A DNA stretch of 64,000 bases from Rhizobium tibeticum (GTDB lineage Bacteria; Pseudomonadota; Alphaproteobacteria; Rhizobiales; Rhizobiaceae). Shown in pieces: positions 33,583 to 42,290 of the stretch. Both the position numbers and the translations under genes were made by a program. The stretch lies in contig NZ_FOCV01000030.1 in assembly GCF_900110205.1 (NCBI RefSeq), positions 1 to 64,000 on the forward strand, read 5' to 3'. How positions within the stretch are numbered: the stretch's first letter is position 1; every line of letters begins with the position of its first letter. The notes under the pieces were generated by a model, which was given only the letters and a program-made list of their open reading frames with translations, was not told where the DNA came from and did no database searches.

Positions 33583-34779
33583 ATGAAGGCAATTTCAGGC
33601 ACCAACCTCGAGCAGGCAAAATCGCACAACCGGCGCGTCGTGATCGAAGCGATCCGAACGAGCGGCCCCTTGTCGCGTGCCGCTCTTGCCAAGTTGACGG
33701 CGCTCAGCACTCAGACGGTCTCCAACATCGTCGACGAGCTTGAGGGGGCAAAGCTACTGAAGGCGGAAGCGCCTCAAAAGATCGCGCGCGGCCAGCCGAT
33801 CACGCCATATTCGATCAATCCTGACGGCGCCTATTCCATCGGCCTGGAACTGGAGCGGGATCATGCAGTTGGGGTCCTGACAGATCTTTCGGGACGCGTC
33901 CGGGCAAGGATCGAAAGGGCCGTCGACAGGCCGACGCCTGCCGAGGCGATGCCTATCCTGGCCGGTATCGCTGAGGAGTTGCAGCGAAACTTCCGCTTCG
34001 ATCGCGCCCGCCTCCTCGGTGTCGGAATCGCGATGCCGGGGCGTTACGCCACCGAAGGGGTGACATCCCTCAGCCCAGTGACACTGCCTGGTTGGCAAGG
34101 TTTTCCGGTGGCCCGCGAGCTAGCCGGTCTGGTTGGCGTGCCCGTTCTCGTCGAGAACGACGCGACGGCTGCGGCAATCGGCGAGCGGCTCTATGGCGTC
34201 GCGCGCGGTCTAAGCAGCTTTGTCTACCTGTTTCTTGGGGGTGGCATCGGCGCCGGCATGTTCCTTGACGGTCATCTTTACAAGGGCAGCCGCAGCAATG
34301 CGGGCGAGATCGGCCATATGATCGTGGTCCCGAATGGCCAGGCCTGCGTGTGCGGCAAGCGTGGTTGTCTGGACCGCTATGTTTCCCTCGGCTCGGCCTA
34401 CGAGTATCTCAACGTTCAGGATCATGAGCAGTACGCTCCTGAGACCCGGGATGCTCTGATCGAGCAAGCGACCGGTCGGATTGACGCCTGGGCGAAGGCT
34501 GCAGCCGAACCCATGCGCCAGACGATCGATTTTCTCGAACTGGCCTTCGACCCGCAGACGATCGTTCTCGGCGGTTCCATGCCTTCTTCGCTGTTGCAGC
34601 GCCTTGCCCGTCAGTTGGAACCACTGCACACGCCGGTTAATCCGGGGGCCGAGCGAAGCCTGCCCCGCATCATGATCGGAGCGACCGGCAGAGACACGGC
34701 GATTTTGGGCGCCGCGGCTCTGCCGATATTTTCGGAAACGAACCCGCGGTTCGATGTGCTCCAGAAGCCTTTAGGCTGA
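33583..34779 (+). CDS. ROK-family transcription repressor
   Basis: A 398-residue protein: an N-terminal winged helix (RTSGPLSRAALAKLTALSTQ, then TVSNIVDELEGAKLL) followed by a sugar-kinase-like ROK domain with GIAMPG, LVENDATAAAIGE, the GGGIGAGMFLDGHLYKG stretch and the zinc motif CVCGKRGCLD. ATP motifs are degenerate, as usual for regulators such as NagC and XylR. It is divergent from the isomerase-DUF993-dehydrogenase operon and convergent with the GH20 gene, so it may control one or both. N-acetylglucosamine-like sugars are frequent effectors in this family. Confidence 0.87.
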   Translation: MKAISGTNLEQAKSHNRRVVIEAIRTSGPLSRAALAKLTALSTQTVSNIVDELEGAKLLKAEAPQKIARGQPITPYSINPDGAYSIGLELERDHAVGVLTDLSGRVRARIERAVDRPTPAEAMPILAGIAEELQRNFRFDRARLLGVGIAMPGRYATEGVTSLSPVTLPGWQGFPVARELAGLVGVPVLVENDATAAAIGERLYGVARGLSSFVYLFLGGGIGAGMFLDGHLYKGSRSNAGEIGHMIVVPNGQACVCGKRGCLDRYVSLGSAYEYLNVQDHEQYAPETRDALIEQATGRIDAWAKAAAEPMRQTIDFLELAFDPQTIVLGGSMPSSLLQRLARQLEPLHTPVNPGAERSLPRIMIGATGRDTAILGAAALPIFSETNPRFDVLQKPLG

Positions 34780-34784
34780 CAGCA

Positions 34785-36800
34785 TCACGGATAGCCATAG
34801 AGGATCGGCATCAATCCCGCGAGCGCCTTGAAACGCTCCCAGGATTTGTCGGCTGGTTTCGTCCAGGCGGCCTCGGCAAGCGCCGAGATTCGGGGGAAGA
34901 CCAGGCGATCGAAGACTGCGCGGTCGGTCATCGGCTCCGACCAGATGCAGGCCTGGATACCGCGCAGCTTCATCTTCTGCTCGTCGCTCCAGCCTTCGAC
35001 AGGATCGAAATTATAGAGCTTCTCCGGCTCCGACCACCCTGCCCAGCTGGCGCCGGGCTCGTCCCAATCGGGGCTGTTTGCCATGTCGAGATAGTAGACC
35101 TGCCCCGGGCAGACCACCATCTCGTAGCCTTGACCGGCAAGGGCGGCCGAGACTTCGACGCTGCGCCAGCCGCAGAGATAGCTCTTGGTCTTGTCGATGA
35201 CGTTGCCGTGCGCAGCTTCTTCCCATCCGCCCGTGATGCAGCCTTGCTCGGCAAGGAACTGCTGGATCCTTGCGAGGAAAACGGATTGCAGAACCGCAGC
35301 TCCAGAACCGTCGATGTCATCGGCGCCGTGTGCATTGGTGATGACGTTGAGGCGCTTGGCGTGTGCGTCAGCCATTGCGTCTCCCGCGATCTCGCGCAGC
35401 CGCGCCAGCGCTTCCGGGGACCCCGACCAGGCACCGAGCGGCACCTCGTCGGCGCCGATATGGATCGTCTTGAAGGGAAAGAGCTCGATCAGTTCGCGGA
35501 AGATGGTTTCCAAAACCTCGTAGGTCTTCTCGCGCGCCGGGTTCACGCAGTTGTCTGGAAAGCCCTGGACGGAAAAATAGCTTCCGACCTCCTGCGGGTC
35601 GCGAAGCTCAGGGATTGCCTGCTGCATGGCAAAGCAATGTCCCGGCACATCGATCTCCGGCACGACCTCGATGCCGAGTTCCTTGGCGTGCGCCACAATC
35701 TCGCGAACCGCAGCTTTGGTGTAATAGCCGCCGGTACGTGCCGCGCCCGAGCCGAGCAGCGGCGGAATGGCAAGTCCGTGTCCGCGCCAGGCGCCGACTT
35801 CGGTCAGTGCCGGATAGGCATCGATTTCCACGCGCCAGGCTTCGTCGTCCGACAGGTGCCAATGGAAGCGGTTGACCTTGTTCCAGGCGAGAATGGCGAG
35901 CAACTTCTTGATTTCAGCCACGCCATAGAACTGACGGGCAACGTCAAGATGAAGGCCACGCCATCCCATGGACGGCTCGTCGCGGATCTCGCCTTCGACG
36001 GGGAAGCGGAATGCGTGCGGATAACGATGCGCGCCGCGCCAGATCTGGCCGAGCGTGATCAGACCATAGAGCAGGCCCGTCTGCGTGCTGGCGGAGATGC
36101 GAATGATATCATCCGAGAAGGACACACCATAGGCCTCCGGTGTGAAACCGTCGACGATCTGCAGCATGGCAGGCATTCCGCCTTCTGAGGCTGGACGAAC
36201 GATCCCCTCGACGGCAAAAAGCTGTTCGACGAGGCCGGTAAAGGTGGCCGCCGCGGCAATTGCCCGCGGATCACTGGCGTTAAGGGCAAATCCAGGGGGG
36301 ACCGAACGCTTGCCCGATACCGACACCTCGTTCGGCCACGGCACGATCGAAACAGGCACCGGCGGATTGGCCGGCACGGGATAGATTTCTGCGCCGCGCT
36401 TCAAGGGAGAATTGTTGGCGAGCGAGCGGGTCGGTTCGACCGAGAGCGACAACGTGCTGCCGTCGGCAAAGGCGACATAGGCGCCGGTGGCACCATCCGT
36501 CCAATGCTGGAACGGCCAGCTGAGAGCGGAGATCGTCAATGTCCAGGTCTTGCCTGCCTCAAGCTCGAACTTTTCGGGCGGCAGGAATTCGGTGAAATTC
36601 GACAGCCGGCGACCGATCGTGCCGCCCTCGATTTGAACCGCCGGATCCACGCGTCCCGGGCCACTGATGCAGAGGCTGAAACCGGCGATTGGGTTCGACG
36701 AAAGGTTCTTGAGAGTGAGGCTATAGGCCTGCCCTCGTTCTTCGGATGCGGGTTGCCACGAGGTTTCGAGCCGCAGGGCGGGTTGGCGCTGTTTTATCAT
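34785..36800 (-). CDS. Beta-N-acetylhexosaminidase (GH20)
   Basis: A 671-residue glycosidase. Residues 1-150 are a beta-rich N-terminal region, then an N-terminal GH20 domain, and the catalytic barrel from about 275. The Asp-Glu catalytic pair is D451-E452 in HIGADEVPLGAW; FHWHLSDDEAWRVEIDAYP and the GWEEA and IWSE segments line the site. No signal peptide is visible, so it probably acts in the cytoplasm on imported chito-oligosaccharides. It stands alone and converges on the ROK gene with five bases between the stops. Confidence 0.9.
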   Translation of the reverse strand: MIKQRQPALRLETSWQPASEERGQAYSLTLKNLSSNPIAGFSLCISGPGRVDPAVQIEGGTIGRRLSNFTEFLPPEKFELEAGKTWTLTISALSWPFQHWTDGATGAYVAFADGSTLSLSVEPTRSLANNSPLKRGAEIYPVPANPPVPVSIVPWPNEVSVSGKRSVPPGFALNASDPRAIAAAATFTGLVEQLFAVEGIVRPASEGGMPAMLQIVDGFTPEAYGVSFSDDIIRISASTQTGLLYGLITLGQIWRGAHRYPHAFRFPVEGEIRDEPSMGWRGLHLDVARQFYGVAEIKKLLAILAWNKVNRFHWHLSDDEAWRVEIDAYPALTEVGAWRGHGLAIPPLLGSGAARTGGYYTKAAVREIVAHAKELGIEVVPEIDVPGHCFAMQQAIPELRDPQEVGSYFSVQGFPDNCVNPAREKTYEVLETIFRELIELFPFKTIHIGADEVPLGAWSGSPEALARLREIAGDAMADAHAKRLNVITNAHGADDIDGSGAAVLQSVFLARIQQFLAEQGCITGGWEEAAHGNVIDKTKSYLCGWRSVEVSAALAGQGYEMVVCPGQVYYLDMANSPDWDEPGASWAGWSEPEKLYNFDPVEGWSDEQKMKLRGIQACIWSEPMTDRAVFDRLVFPRISALAEAAWTKPADKSWERFKALAGLMPILYGYP

Positions 36801-36869
36801 GATTGTCTCTTGGTGACGTTGCTGAACATACAGGGGCTGTCCCGGCAGCGCCGAGACTCATTCTCATTT

Positions 36870-36886
36870 AATCAATCAATTTGATT
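36870..36886. promoter_or_regulatory. Candidate operator upstream of the hexosaminidase gene
   Basis: AATCAA-TCAAT-TTGATT is a perfect 6-bp inverted repeat in an AT-rich stretch 70 bases before the start of the GH20 gene. It differs from the palindrome at 33357, so the two transcripts may have different regulators. Confidence 0.4.
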
Positions 36887-36994
36887 TAATCAGCTGTCGT
36901 CGGCTGGCGTCAATCGGAGGCAAGAAAATTATCGGGCGTGCAAGTCGCCGAAGAGCCGCCCGAACCGTAGCAGTTGGCGGCGCCGCGATCGCTA

Positions 36995-37630
36995 TCAGCG
37001 CTTTGCCGCGTCCGGATGGGCGGCCTTGAATGCTGGCATTGCATTGCACGCGTCAGCAATGCGTGCGACCCGTGGGAAAGTCGACAATTCGATACCCCAG
37101 CGACGGGCGTTGTAGACCTGCGGCACCAAGCAGAAATCTGCCATGGTCGGCGTGTCGCCAAAACAGAAGCGGCCGCTTGTCGGATCATCAAGCATCTTTT
37201 CCAGTGCCTGAAGTCCGCTGCCGATGAACTTGATCATCCACTCCGTTCGGGCGCCCTCCTCGCCAGTAAGGTGGACGACGTGAGAGACGACGTTGAGGTT
37301 GCAGATCGGGTGAACGTCCATGGCAACGGCATAGGACAGCGCCCTCACCCGCTGCCGCCCGGCGGCGGTATCGGGCAGGAACCCGTTTTCGGGGCGGGTT
37401 TCGGCCAGGTATTCAATGATGGCCAGCGATTGGGTCAGGATATGTCCGTCGATGCGCAGGCTCGGGACCAGGCCTTGAGGGTTGATCCTCAGGTAGTTCG
37501 GATCCTTGTGAGCCGAGGCGAGCAGGTCGATCGGCACGGTCTCGTAGGCAAGTCCCAGCATTTGAAGCGCTATGCGGACCCGAAAGCTCGCCGAGGAGCG
37601 CCAGTAGCCGTAGAGCACGATCTCCGTCAT
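36995..37630 (-). CDS. maiA: Maleylacetoacetate isomerase (zeta-class GST)
   Basis: A 211-residue glutathione S-transferase fold. The active-site segment SSASFRVRIALQML near residue 12 is diagnostic of zeta-class enzymes. NPQGLVPSL and ILTQSLAIIEYL (residues 50-75) bind glutathione. It converts maleylacetoacetate to fumarylacetoacetate in tyrosine breakdown. Its start overlaps the fahA stop by four bases. Confidence 0.92.
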   Translation of the reverse strand: MTEIVLYGYWRSSASFRVRIALQMLGLAYETVPIDLLASAHKDPNYLRINPQGLVPSLRIDGHILTQSLAIIEYLAETRPENGFLPDTAAGRQRVRALSYAVAMDVHPICNLNVVSHVVHLTGEEGARTEWMIKFIGSGLQALEKMLDDPTSGRFCFGDTPTMADFCLVPQVYNARRWGIELSTFPRVARIADACNAMPAFKAAHPDAAKR

Positions 37631-38649
37631 TGCCTCCGGTCTCCATCGCAGCGTTGCACCGTCTGCTCGATCGCACCGAAGATCGATGCACCATGCCTGT
37701 CGTTCATCTCGATGCGAACGACATCGCCGAAATGCAGGTACGGCGTCCTTGGTCCGCCGTGCTCGATGGTCTCGATCATTCGGATCTCGGCGATACAGGA
37801 ATACCCATCCCCACCCTCGTCAATCGGCCTGCCGGGGCCGCCATCGCGCTTGTTGGAAACCGTGCCGGAGCCGATGATAGAGCCTGCGGTCAAAGAGCGC
37901 GTCTTTGCCGCATGTGCAACGAGCTGCCCGAAGTCGAATGTCATGTCGACGCCGGCATTGGCGCGGCCAAACGGAGAGCCGTTCAGACTGACCAGCAGCG
38001 GAAGATGTAGCTTGCCGTCCTTCCAGGCCTCGCCGAGCTCGTCTGTCGTGACGGCCACTGGCGAGAAGGCCGATGAGGGTTTCGATTGGAAGAAGCCGAA
38101 TCCCTTGGCAAGCTCATCGGGAATGAGGCCCCGCAGTGAGACGTCATTCACCAACATCACCAGCCGGATCGCCTCGCGTGCCTGATCCGGCGGTGCACCC
38201 ATGGGCACGTCGTCGACGATCACTGCGACTTCCCCTTCCATATCGATGCCATAGGCCTCGTCGGCCGCAAGGATCGGATCACAAGACGCCAGGAACGTGT
38301 CGGAACCGCCCTGGTACATCAGAGGATCGGTCCAGAACGTCGTCGGCATCTGCGCGTTTCGCGCCTTTCGCACCAACTCAACGTGGTTGACGTAGGCCGA
38401 CCCATCGGCCCACTGGTAGGCGCGCGGCAGAGGCGAATGCACAGTCCGTGGATCAAAGGGCTCGGATAGGTGAGAGCCTTCTTCCAGGCGTTCGGCGATG
38501 CGCGCAAGCTTGGGCGCGATGGCCGACCAGTCGTCCAGCGCTGCCTGCAAGGTGGGGACCTCGCCCGCATCGGCAAAGCGCGTCAGGTCGCGGGAGACGA
38601 CGATCAGCCGGCCGTCCCGCGTGGAGTCTTTGAGTGTGGCAAGTTTCAT
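37627..38649 (-). CDS. fahA: Fumarylacetoacetate hydrolase
   Basis: A 340-residue FAH-family hydrolase that yields fumarate and acetoacetate. The metal-binding acids are in GIDMEGEVAVIVDDVP. FFQSKPSSAFSPVAVT and GSGTVSNK are family segments. The start MKLATLKDSTRDGRLIVV at 38649 follows an AGGTCCC site; the frame runs upstream only into the hmgA junction. It lies between hmgA and maiA in one transcript. Confidence 0.92.
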   Translation of the reverse strand: MKLATLKDSTRDGRLIVVSRDLTRFADAGEVPTLQAALDDWSAIAPKLARIAERLEEGSHLSEPFDPRTVHSPLPRAYQWADGSAYVNHVELVRKARNAQMPTTFWTDPLMYQGGSDTFLASCDPILAADEAYGIDMEGEVAVIVDDVPMGAPPDQAREAIRLVMLVNDVSLRGLIPDELAKGFGFFQSKPSSAFSPVAVTTDELGEAWKDGKLHLPLLVSLNGSPFGRANAGVDMTFDFGQLVAHAAKTRSLTAGSIIGSGTVSNKRDGGPGRPIDEGGDGYSCIAEIRMIETIEHGGPRTPYLHFGDVVRIEMNDRHGASIFGAIEQTVQRCDGDRRQ

Positions 38650-38677
38650 GGGACCTGTCCGCGTTCGCTGTGGTGGC

Positions 38678-40036
38678 TCACTTGATGCCCGGCGTTCCGT
38701 CGAAGCGCCGCTCCAGACCATCCCAACACTCGATGTAATCGTCCTGCAGCGTCTCCAGTTCCGCCGCGTATTTGGTCAGTTGCTGCGGGAACCGGGTCTC
38801 GAACATGAACGCCATCGTGTGATCCAGCTTGACCGGTTTCAGCTCCGAGTTGGACGCCTTTTCGAAGCCGGACGCATCTGGTCCATGTGGCAGCATCATG
38901 TTGTGCAGGCTCATGCCGCCTGGAACGAAGCCCTTTTCCTTGGCATCGTATTGTCCAAGGATCAGGCCCATGAACTCGCTCATGATGTTGCGATGATACC
39001 AGGGGGGGCGGAACGTGTGCTCGGCAACCAGCCATCGGGGCGGAAAGATCACGAAGTCGACATTGGCAGTGCCCTGTTCTCCACTCGGCGCCGTCAGCAC
39101 CGTGAAAATCGACGGATCCGGATGATCGAATAGAATCGCCCCGACCGGGGAGAAGGTTCTGAGATCGTATTTGAACGGCGTGTAGTTTCCGTGCCATGCC
39201 ACGACGTCGAGCGGCGAGTGACCGATCTGCGTCATGTAGAACCTGCCGCACCATTTCACATGGACCCGGCACGCTATCTCCTTGTCCTCGAAGGCGGCGA
39301 CCGGGGTCTTGAAGTCGCGGGCGTTCGCCAGGCAGTTGGCGCCGATCGGCCCGCGATCCGGCATGGTGAACTTTGCTCCGTAGTTCTCGCAGATGTAACC
39401 ACGCCATTCTGTTCCCTCGCCGAGACGTGAGACCTTGAACATCATCCCACGGGGGATGAGGCAGATCTCCGCGGGCTCGACCTCCATGACACCCATCTCC
39501 GTGAACACGCTGATGGCGCCGCGCTGAGGCACAATCAGCAGTTCGCCGTCGGCATTGAAGAAATAGTCGTCGACCATGTCTTCGTTGAAGGCGTAGGCAT
39601 GCGCGGCCATGCCGACCTGGGTCATCACATCGCCGGCTGCCGTCATCGTTCGAATTCCGGCAAGAAAGTCCGCGCCGGCCGTTGGCGCCGGGATCGGGTC
39701 CCACCGCAGCTGTCCAAGCGGCAGCGAGTGATCGTCCAGGCACGGCGCCGATTTCCAGAACGGATAGCTCGCATTGGTAAAACGCCGCGTGTGGCGAACA
39801 CTTGGCCTGATACGATAGAGCCAGGAGCGCTCGTTCGTCCCCCGGGGAGCTGTGAATGGCGAGCCGGACAGCTGCTCGGCATAGAGACCGTAGTTGCACT
39901 TTTGCGGGCTGTTTTGCCCCTGTGGCAGTGTCCCGGGAAGCGCCTCCGTCTCAAAATCGTTGCCAAAGCCTGGCATGTAGGAAACTTCGCCGGCTCCCGC
40001 CCGCGCACGGGAACGTGGTGCTTCGGTCGTGTCCAT
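38678..40036 (-). CDS. hmgA: Homogentisate 1,2-dioxygenase
   Basis: A 452-residue non-haem iron dioxygenase opening the homogentisate ring. The iron ligands lie in PPWYHRNIMSEFMG (His and Glu) and MMLPHGPDASGFEKASNSEL (His). The N-terminus YMPGFGNDFETEALPGTLP is typical of HmgA. It is the first gene of hmgA-fahA-maiA, driven by the promoter region with the 11-bp inverted repeat. Confidence 0.95.
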   Translation of the reverse strand: MDTTEAPRSRARAGAGEVSYMPGFGNDFETEALPGTLPQGQNSPQKCNYGLYAEQLSGSPFTAPRGTNERSWLYRIRPSVRHTRRFTNASYPFWKSAPCLDDHSLPLGQLRWDPIPAPTAGADFLAGIRTMTAAGDVMTQVGMAAHAYAFNEDMVDDYFFNADGELLIVPQRGAISVFTEMGVMEVEPAEICLIPRGMMFKVSRLGEGTEWRGYICENYGAKFTMPDRGPIGANCLANARDFKTPVAAFEDKEIACRVHVKWCGRFYMTQIGHSPLDVVAWHGNYTPFKYDLRTFSPVGAILFDHPDPSIFTVLTAPSGEQGTANVDFVIFPPRWLVAEHTFRPPWYHRNIMSEFMGLILGQYDAKEKGFVPGGMSLHNMMLPHGPDASGFEKASNSELKPVKLDHTMAFMFETRFPQQLTKYAAELETLQDDYIECWDGLERRFDGTPGIK

Positions 40037-40057
40037 GCTTGCATCTCCTCCATTTAT

Positions 40058-40092
40058 ATAGTTACAAACGTAACCGTCGATTTTGTAACTAT
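40058..40092. promoter_or_regulatory. Operator between hmgA and its MarR regulator
   Basis: ATAGTTACAAA at 40058-40068 and TTTGTAACTAT at 40082-40092 are perfect 11-bp complements, 13 bases apart. Inside, GTTAC-AAAC-GTAAC makes a third half-site. This is a very likely repressor site acting on both divergent genes. Confidence 0.75.
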
Positions 40093-40104
40093 CAAGGAGC
40101 AGGA

Positions 40105-40557
40105 ATGGCCGATGGATTCGAACTTGACGGCTTCATCCCGTACCGGCTCAACCGGGCATCGGAACTGGTCAGCCTGTCATTTGCCCGGCAGTACAAGCAG
40201 GAGTTTGATCTGACCCGGCCCGAATGGCGCACGCTGGCCGCACTCGGCAGCGTCGGGGTGATGACGGCAAAGGACATCGGCGCGCATTCGCATATGCACA
40301 AGACAAAGGTCAGCCGGGCAGTCCAGGCACTGGAACAGCGGCACTGGCTGAAGAGAGTTCCAAGCGACACCGACCGACGCTTCGAGCAGATCGAACTCAC
40401 CGCGCTTGGGCGGCAATACTATCAAAAAATCACCCGCCTTGCCGACAAGTACCAGGAGACCGTGCGCATGACACTCGGCGAAGAGGCCATCCGGCATCTC
40501 GATCTGGCGCTCGCGGCCATCGAGGCGTCTGCGGGACTGTCGCGCAAATCGAAATGA
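40105..40557 (+). CDS. hmgR: MarR-family regulator of homogentisate genes
   Basis: A 150-residue MarR protein from the ATG at 40105, behind AAGGAGCAGGA. The winged helix is in VMTAKDIGAHSHMHKTKVSR and VPSDTDRRFEQIELTALG. Divergent from hmgA with a strong inverted repeat between them, it should repress the homogentisate operon until an aromatic intermediate binds. Open frame upstream to 39856 lies inside hmgA and is not coding. Confidence 0.8.
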   Translation: MADGFELDGFIPYRLNRASELVSLSFARQYKQEFDLTRPEWRTLAALGSVGVMTAKDIGAHSHMHKTKVSRAVQALEQRHWLKRVPSDTDRRFEQIELTALGRQYYQKITRLADKYQETVRMTLGEEAIRHLDLALAAIEASAGLSRKSK

Positions 40558-40558
40558 A

Positions 40559-41032
40559 TTATGATCCGGAAAGCGGATAACCTTCGAAGTTCTTCAACGT
40601 ATTGAGAACAATCGAGGTCTTCACGTGCTGAACCGATTCGTGCGGCAGCAGCACGTCGTTGACGAAGCGCGAAAGGCCGGACAGGCCACGGGTCGCGACT
40701 TTCAGGTGATAGTCCATTTCGCCGGTCAGCGCATAGGCTTCAAGGACCTCGGGAAGGCCGTTGACCAATTGCGCAAAGCGGCGAGCGTTGTCGCGATTGT
40801 GGGTTGCGAGCGTCACCGAGATGACGACCAAAAGGTTAAGCCCCAGCCTGTCCGGATCGAGCTTTGCCTGATAGCCGCGAATGAAGCCCTCGGCTTCCAG
40901 TCGCGTTCGCCGTCGCGAACATTGAGACGCTGAAAGGGCAATGCGCTCGGACAGTTCGATATTGGTCAGTCGTCCGTCGCTTTGGAGCGCGGCGAGGATC
41001 TTCCGATCAAATCCATCCAGTTGCTCAGACAT
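40559..41032 (-). CDS. Lrp/AsnC-family regulator, divergent from hppD
   Basis: A 157-residue protein. The helix-turn-helix is in LDGFDRKILAALQSDGRLTN and LSASQCSRRRTRLEAEGFIR. The RAM domain has EAYALTGEMDYHLKVATRG. It is divergent from hppD and likely controls it in response to an aromatic amino acid. Its stop is 2 bases from the MarR stop (convergent). Confidence 0.87.
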   Translation of the reverse strand: MSEQLDGFDRKILAALQSDGRLTNIELSERIALSASQCSRRRTRLEAEGFIRGYQAKLDPDRLGLNLLVVISVTLATHNRDNARRFAQLVNGLPEVLEAYALTGEMDYHLKVATRGLSGLSRFVNDVLLPHESVQHVKTSIVLNTLKNFEGYPLSGS

Positions 41033-41091
41033 TGTAAGATCCGTCCGTTATCTGCACGTTCCGTGCGGAACATTTGCCAAACATGCCCATA

Positions 41092-41108
41092 ATGCAAGCA
41101 CATTGCAT
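41092..41108. promoter_or_regulatory. Candidate Lrp operator upstream of hppD
   Basis: ATGCAA-GCACA-TTGCAT is a perfect 6-bp inverted repeat between the Lrp gene and hppD, 52 bases before the hppD start. Confidence 0.55.
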
Positions 41109-41159
41109 GAAAGCGGAGCGATAATTTGCATCAGATGACTACAGCATCAGGAGCAGCAA

Positions 41160-42269
41160 ATGGGCCCCTATCCGCACGACGCACCGCCGTCTCAAATCAC
41201 AACGGACAATCCGGCCGGCACGGATGGGTTCGAGTTCGTCGAATTCGCGCACCCGCAGCCGGAAAACCTCGCGGAACTGTTCACCTGCATGGGGTATCGA
41301 GCGGTTGCCAAGCACAAGAGCAAGGACATCACCGTCTGGCGCCAGGGTGACATCAACTATCTCGTCAATGCCGAGCCGGACAGCCACGCGACGCGATTTG
41401 TCGGCGATCACGGCCCCTGCGCTCCGGCCATGGCGTGGCGTGTGGTCGATGCCAAGCATGCCTTTGACCACGCCGTCGCCAAGGGCGCGACCCCTTACGA
41501 GGGCGACGACAAGACGCTCGATGTGCCAGCGATCGTCGGTATTGGCGGCTCGCTTCTCTACTTCGTGGAACGCTACGGCGCGAAAGGATCGGCTTACGAT
41601 CTCGAGTTTGACTGGTTGGGCAAACCCAATCCGCGGCCAGACGGCGTTGGTTTCTTTTATCTCGACCATCTCACCCATAACGTCTATCGCGGCAACATGG
41701 ACAAGTGGTGGGACTTCTACCGCGAACTGTTCAATTTCAAGCAGATTCACTTCTTCAACATTGATGGCCGCATTACCGGCCTGATGAGCCGCGCAATCAC
41801 CTCGCCGTGCGGCAAGATTCGCATTCCGCTGAATGAATCGAAGGACGATACCAGCCAGATCGAGGAATATCTGAAGAAGTACAAGGGTGAAGGCATCCAG
41901 CATATTGCTGTCGGAACCGACGCCATCTACGAAGCGACCGACAAGCTCGCCGAGAACGGGCTTCGCTTCATGCCCGGCCCACCCGAAACTTACTACGACA
42001 TGTCAGTTCAGCGCGTCACCGGCCACGCCGAACCGATCGACAGGATGCGTCGGCACGGCATTCTGATCGATGGCGAAGGCGTACTCGATGGCGGCACGAC
42101 CAAGATCCTGTTGCAGATCTTCTCGAAGACCGTTATCGGCCCGATCTTTTTCGAGTTCATCCAACGCAAAGGCGACGAAGGTTTCGGCGAGGGCAACTTC
42201 AGGGCGCTTTTCGAATCCATCGAAGCCGACCAGATACGCCGTGGCGTGATCAAGCCCGCTGCCGCTTAG
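41160..42269 (+). CDS. hppD: 4-hydroxyphenylpyruvate dioxygenase
   Basis: A 369-residue iron enzyme forming homogentisate. The iron ligands are in YLDHLTHNVY (His), GEGIQHIAVGTD (His) and FFEFIQRKGD (Glu). The start ATG at 41160 follows CAGGAGCAG. It is upstream in the pathway but in a separate transcript from hmgA, fahA and maiA. Confidence 0.94.
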   Translation: MGPYPHDAPPSQITTDNPAGTDGFEFVEFAHPQPENLAELFTCMGYRAVAKHKSKDITVWRQGDINYLVNAEPDSHATRFVGDHGPCAPAMAWRVVDAKHAFDHAVAKGATPYEGDDKTLDVPAIVGIGGSLLYFVERYGAKGSAYDLEFDWLGKPNPRPDGVGFFYLDHLTHNVYRGNMDKWWDFYRELFNFKQIHFFNIDGRITGLMSRAITSPCGKIRIPLNESKDDTSQIEEYLKKYKGEGIQHIAVGTDAIYEATDKLAENGLRFMPGPPETYYDMSVQRVTGHAEPIDRMRRHGILIDGEGVLDGGTTKILLQIFSKTVIGPIFFEFIQRKGDEGFGEGNFRALFESIEADQIRRGVIKPAAA

Positions 42270-42290
42270 CGGCCGAAATGACGAGCGCAA

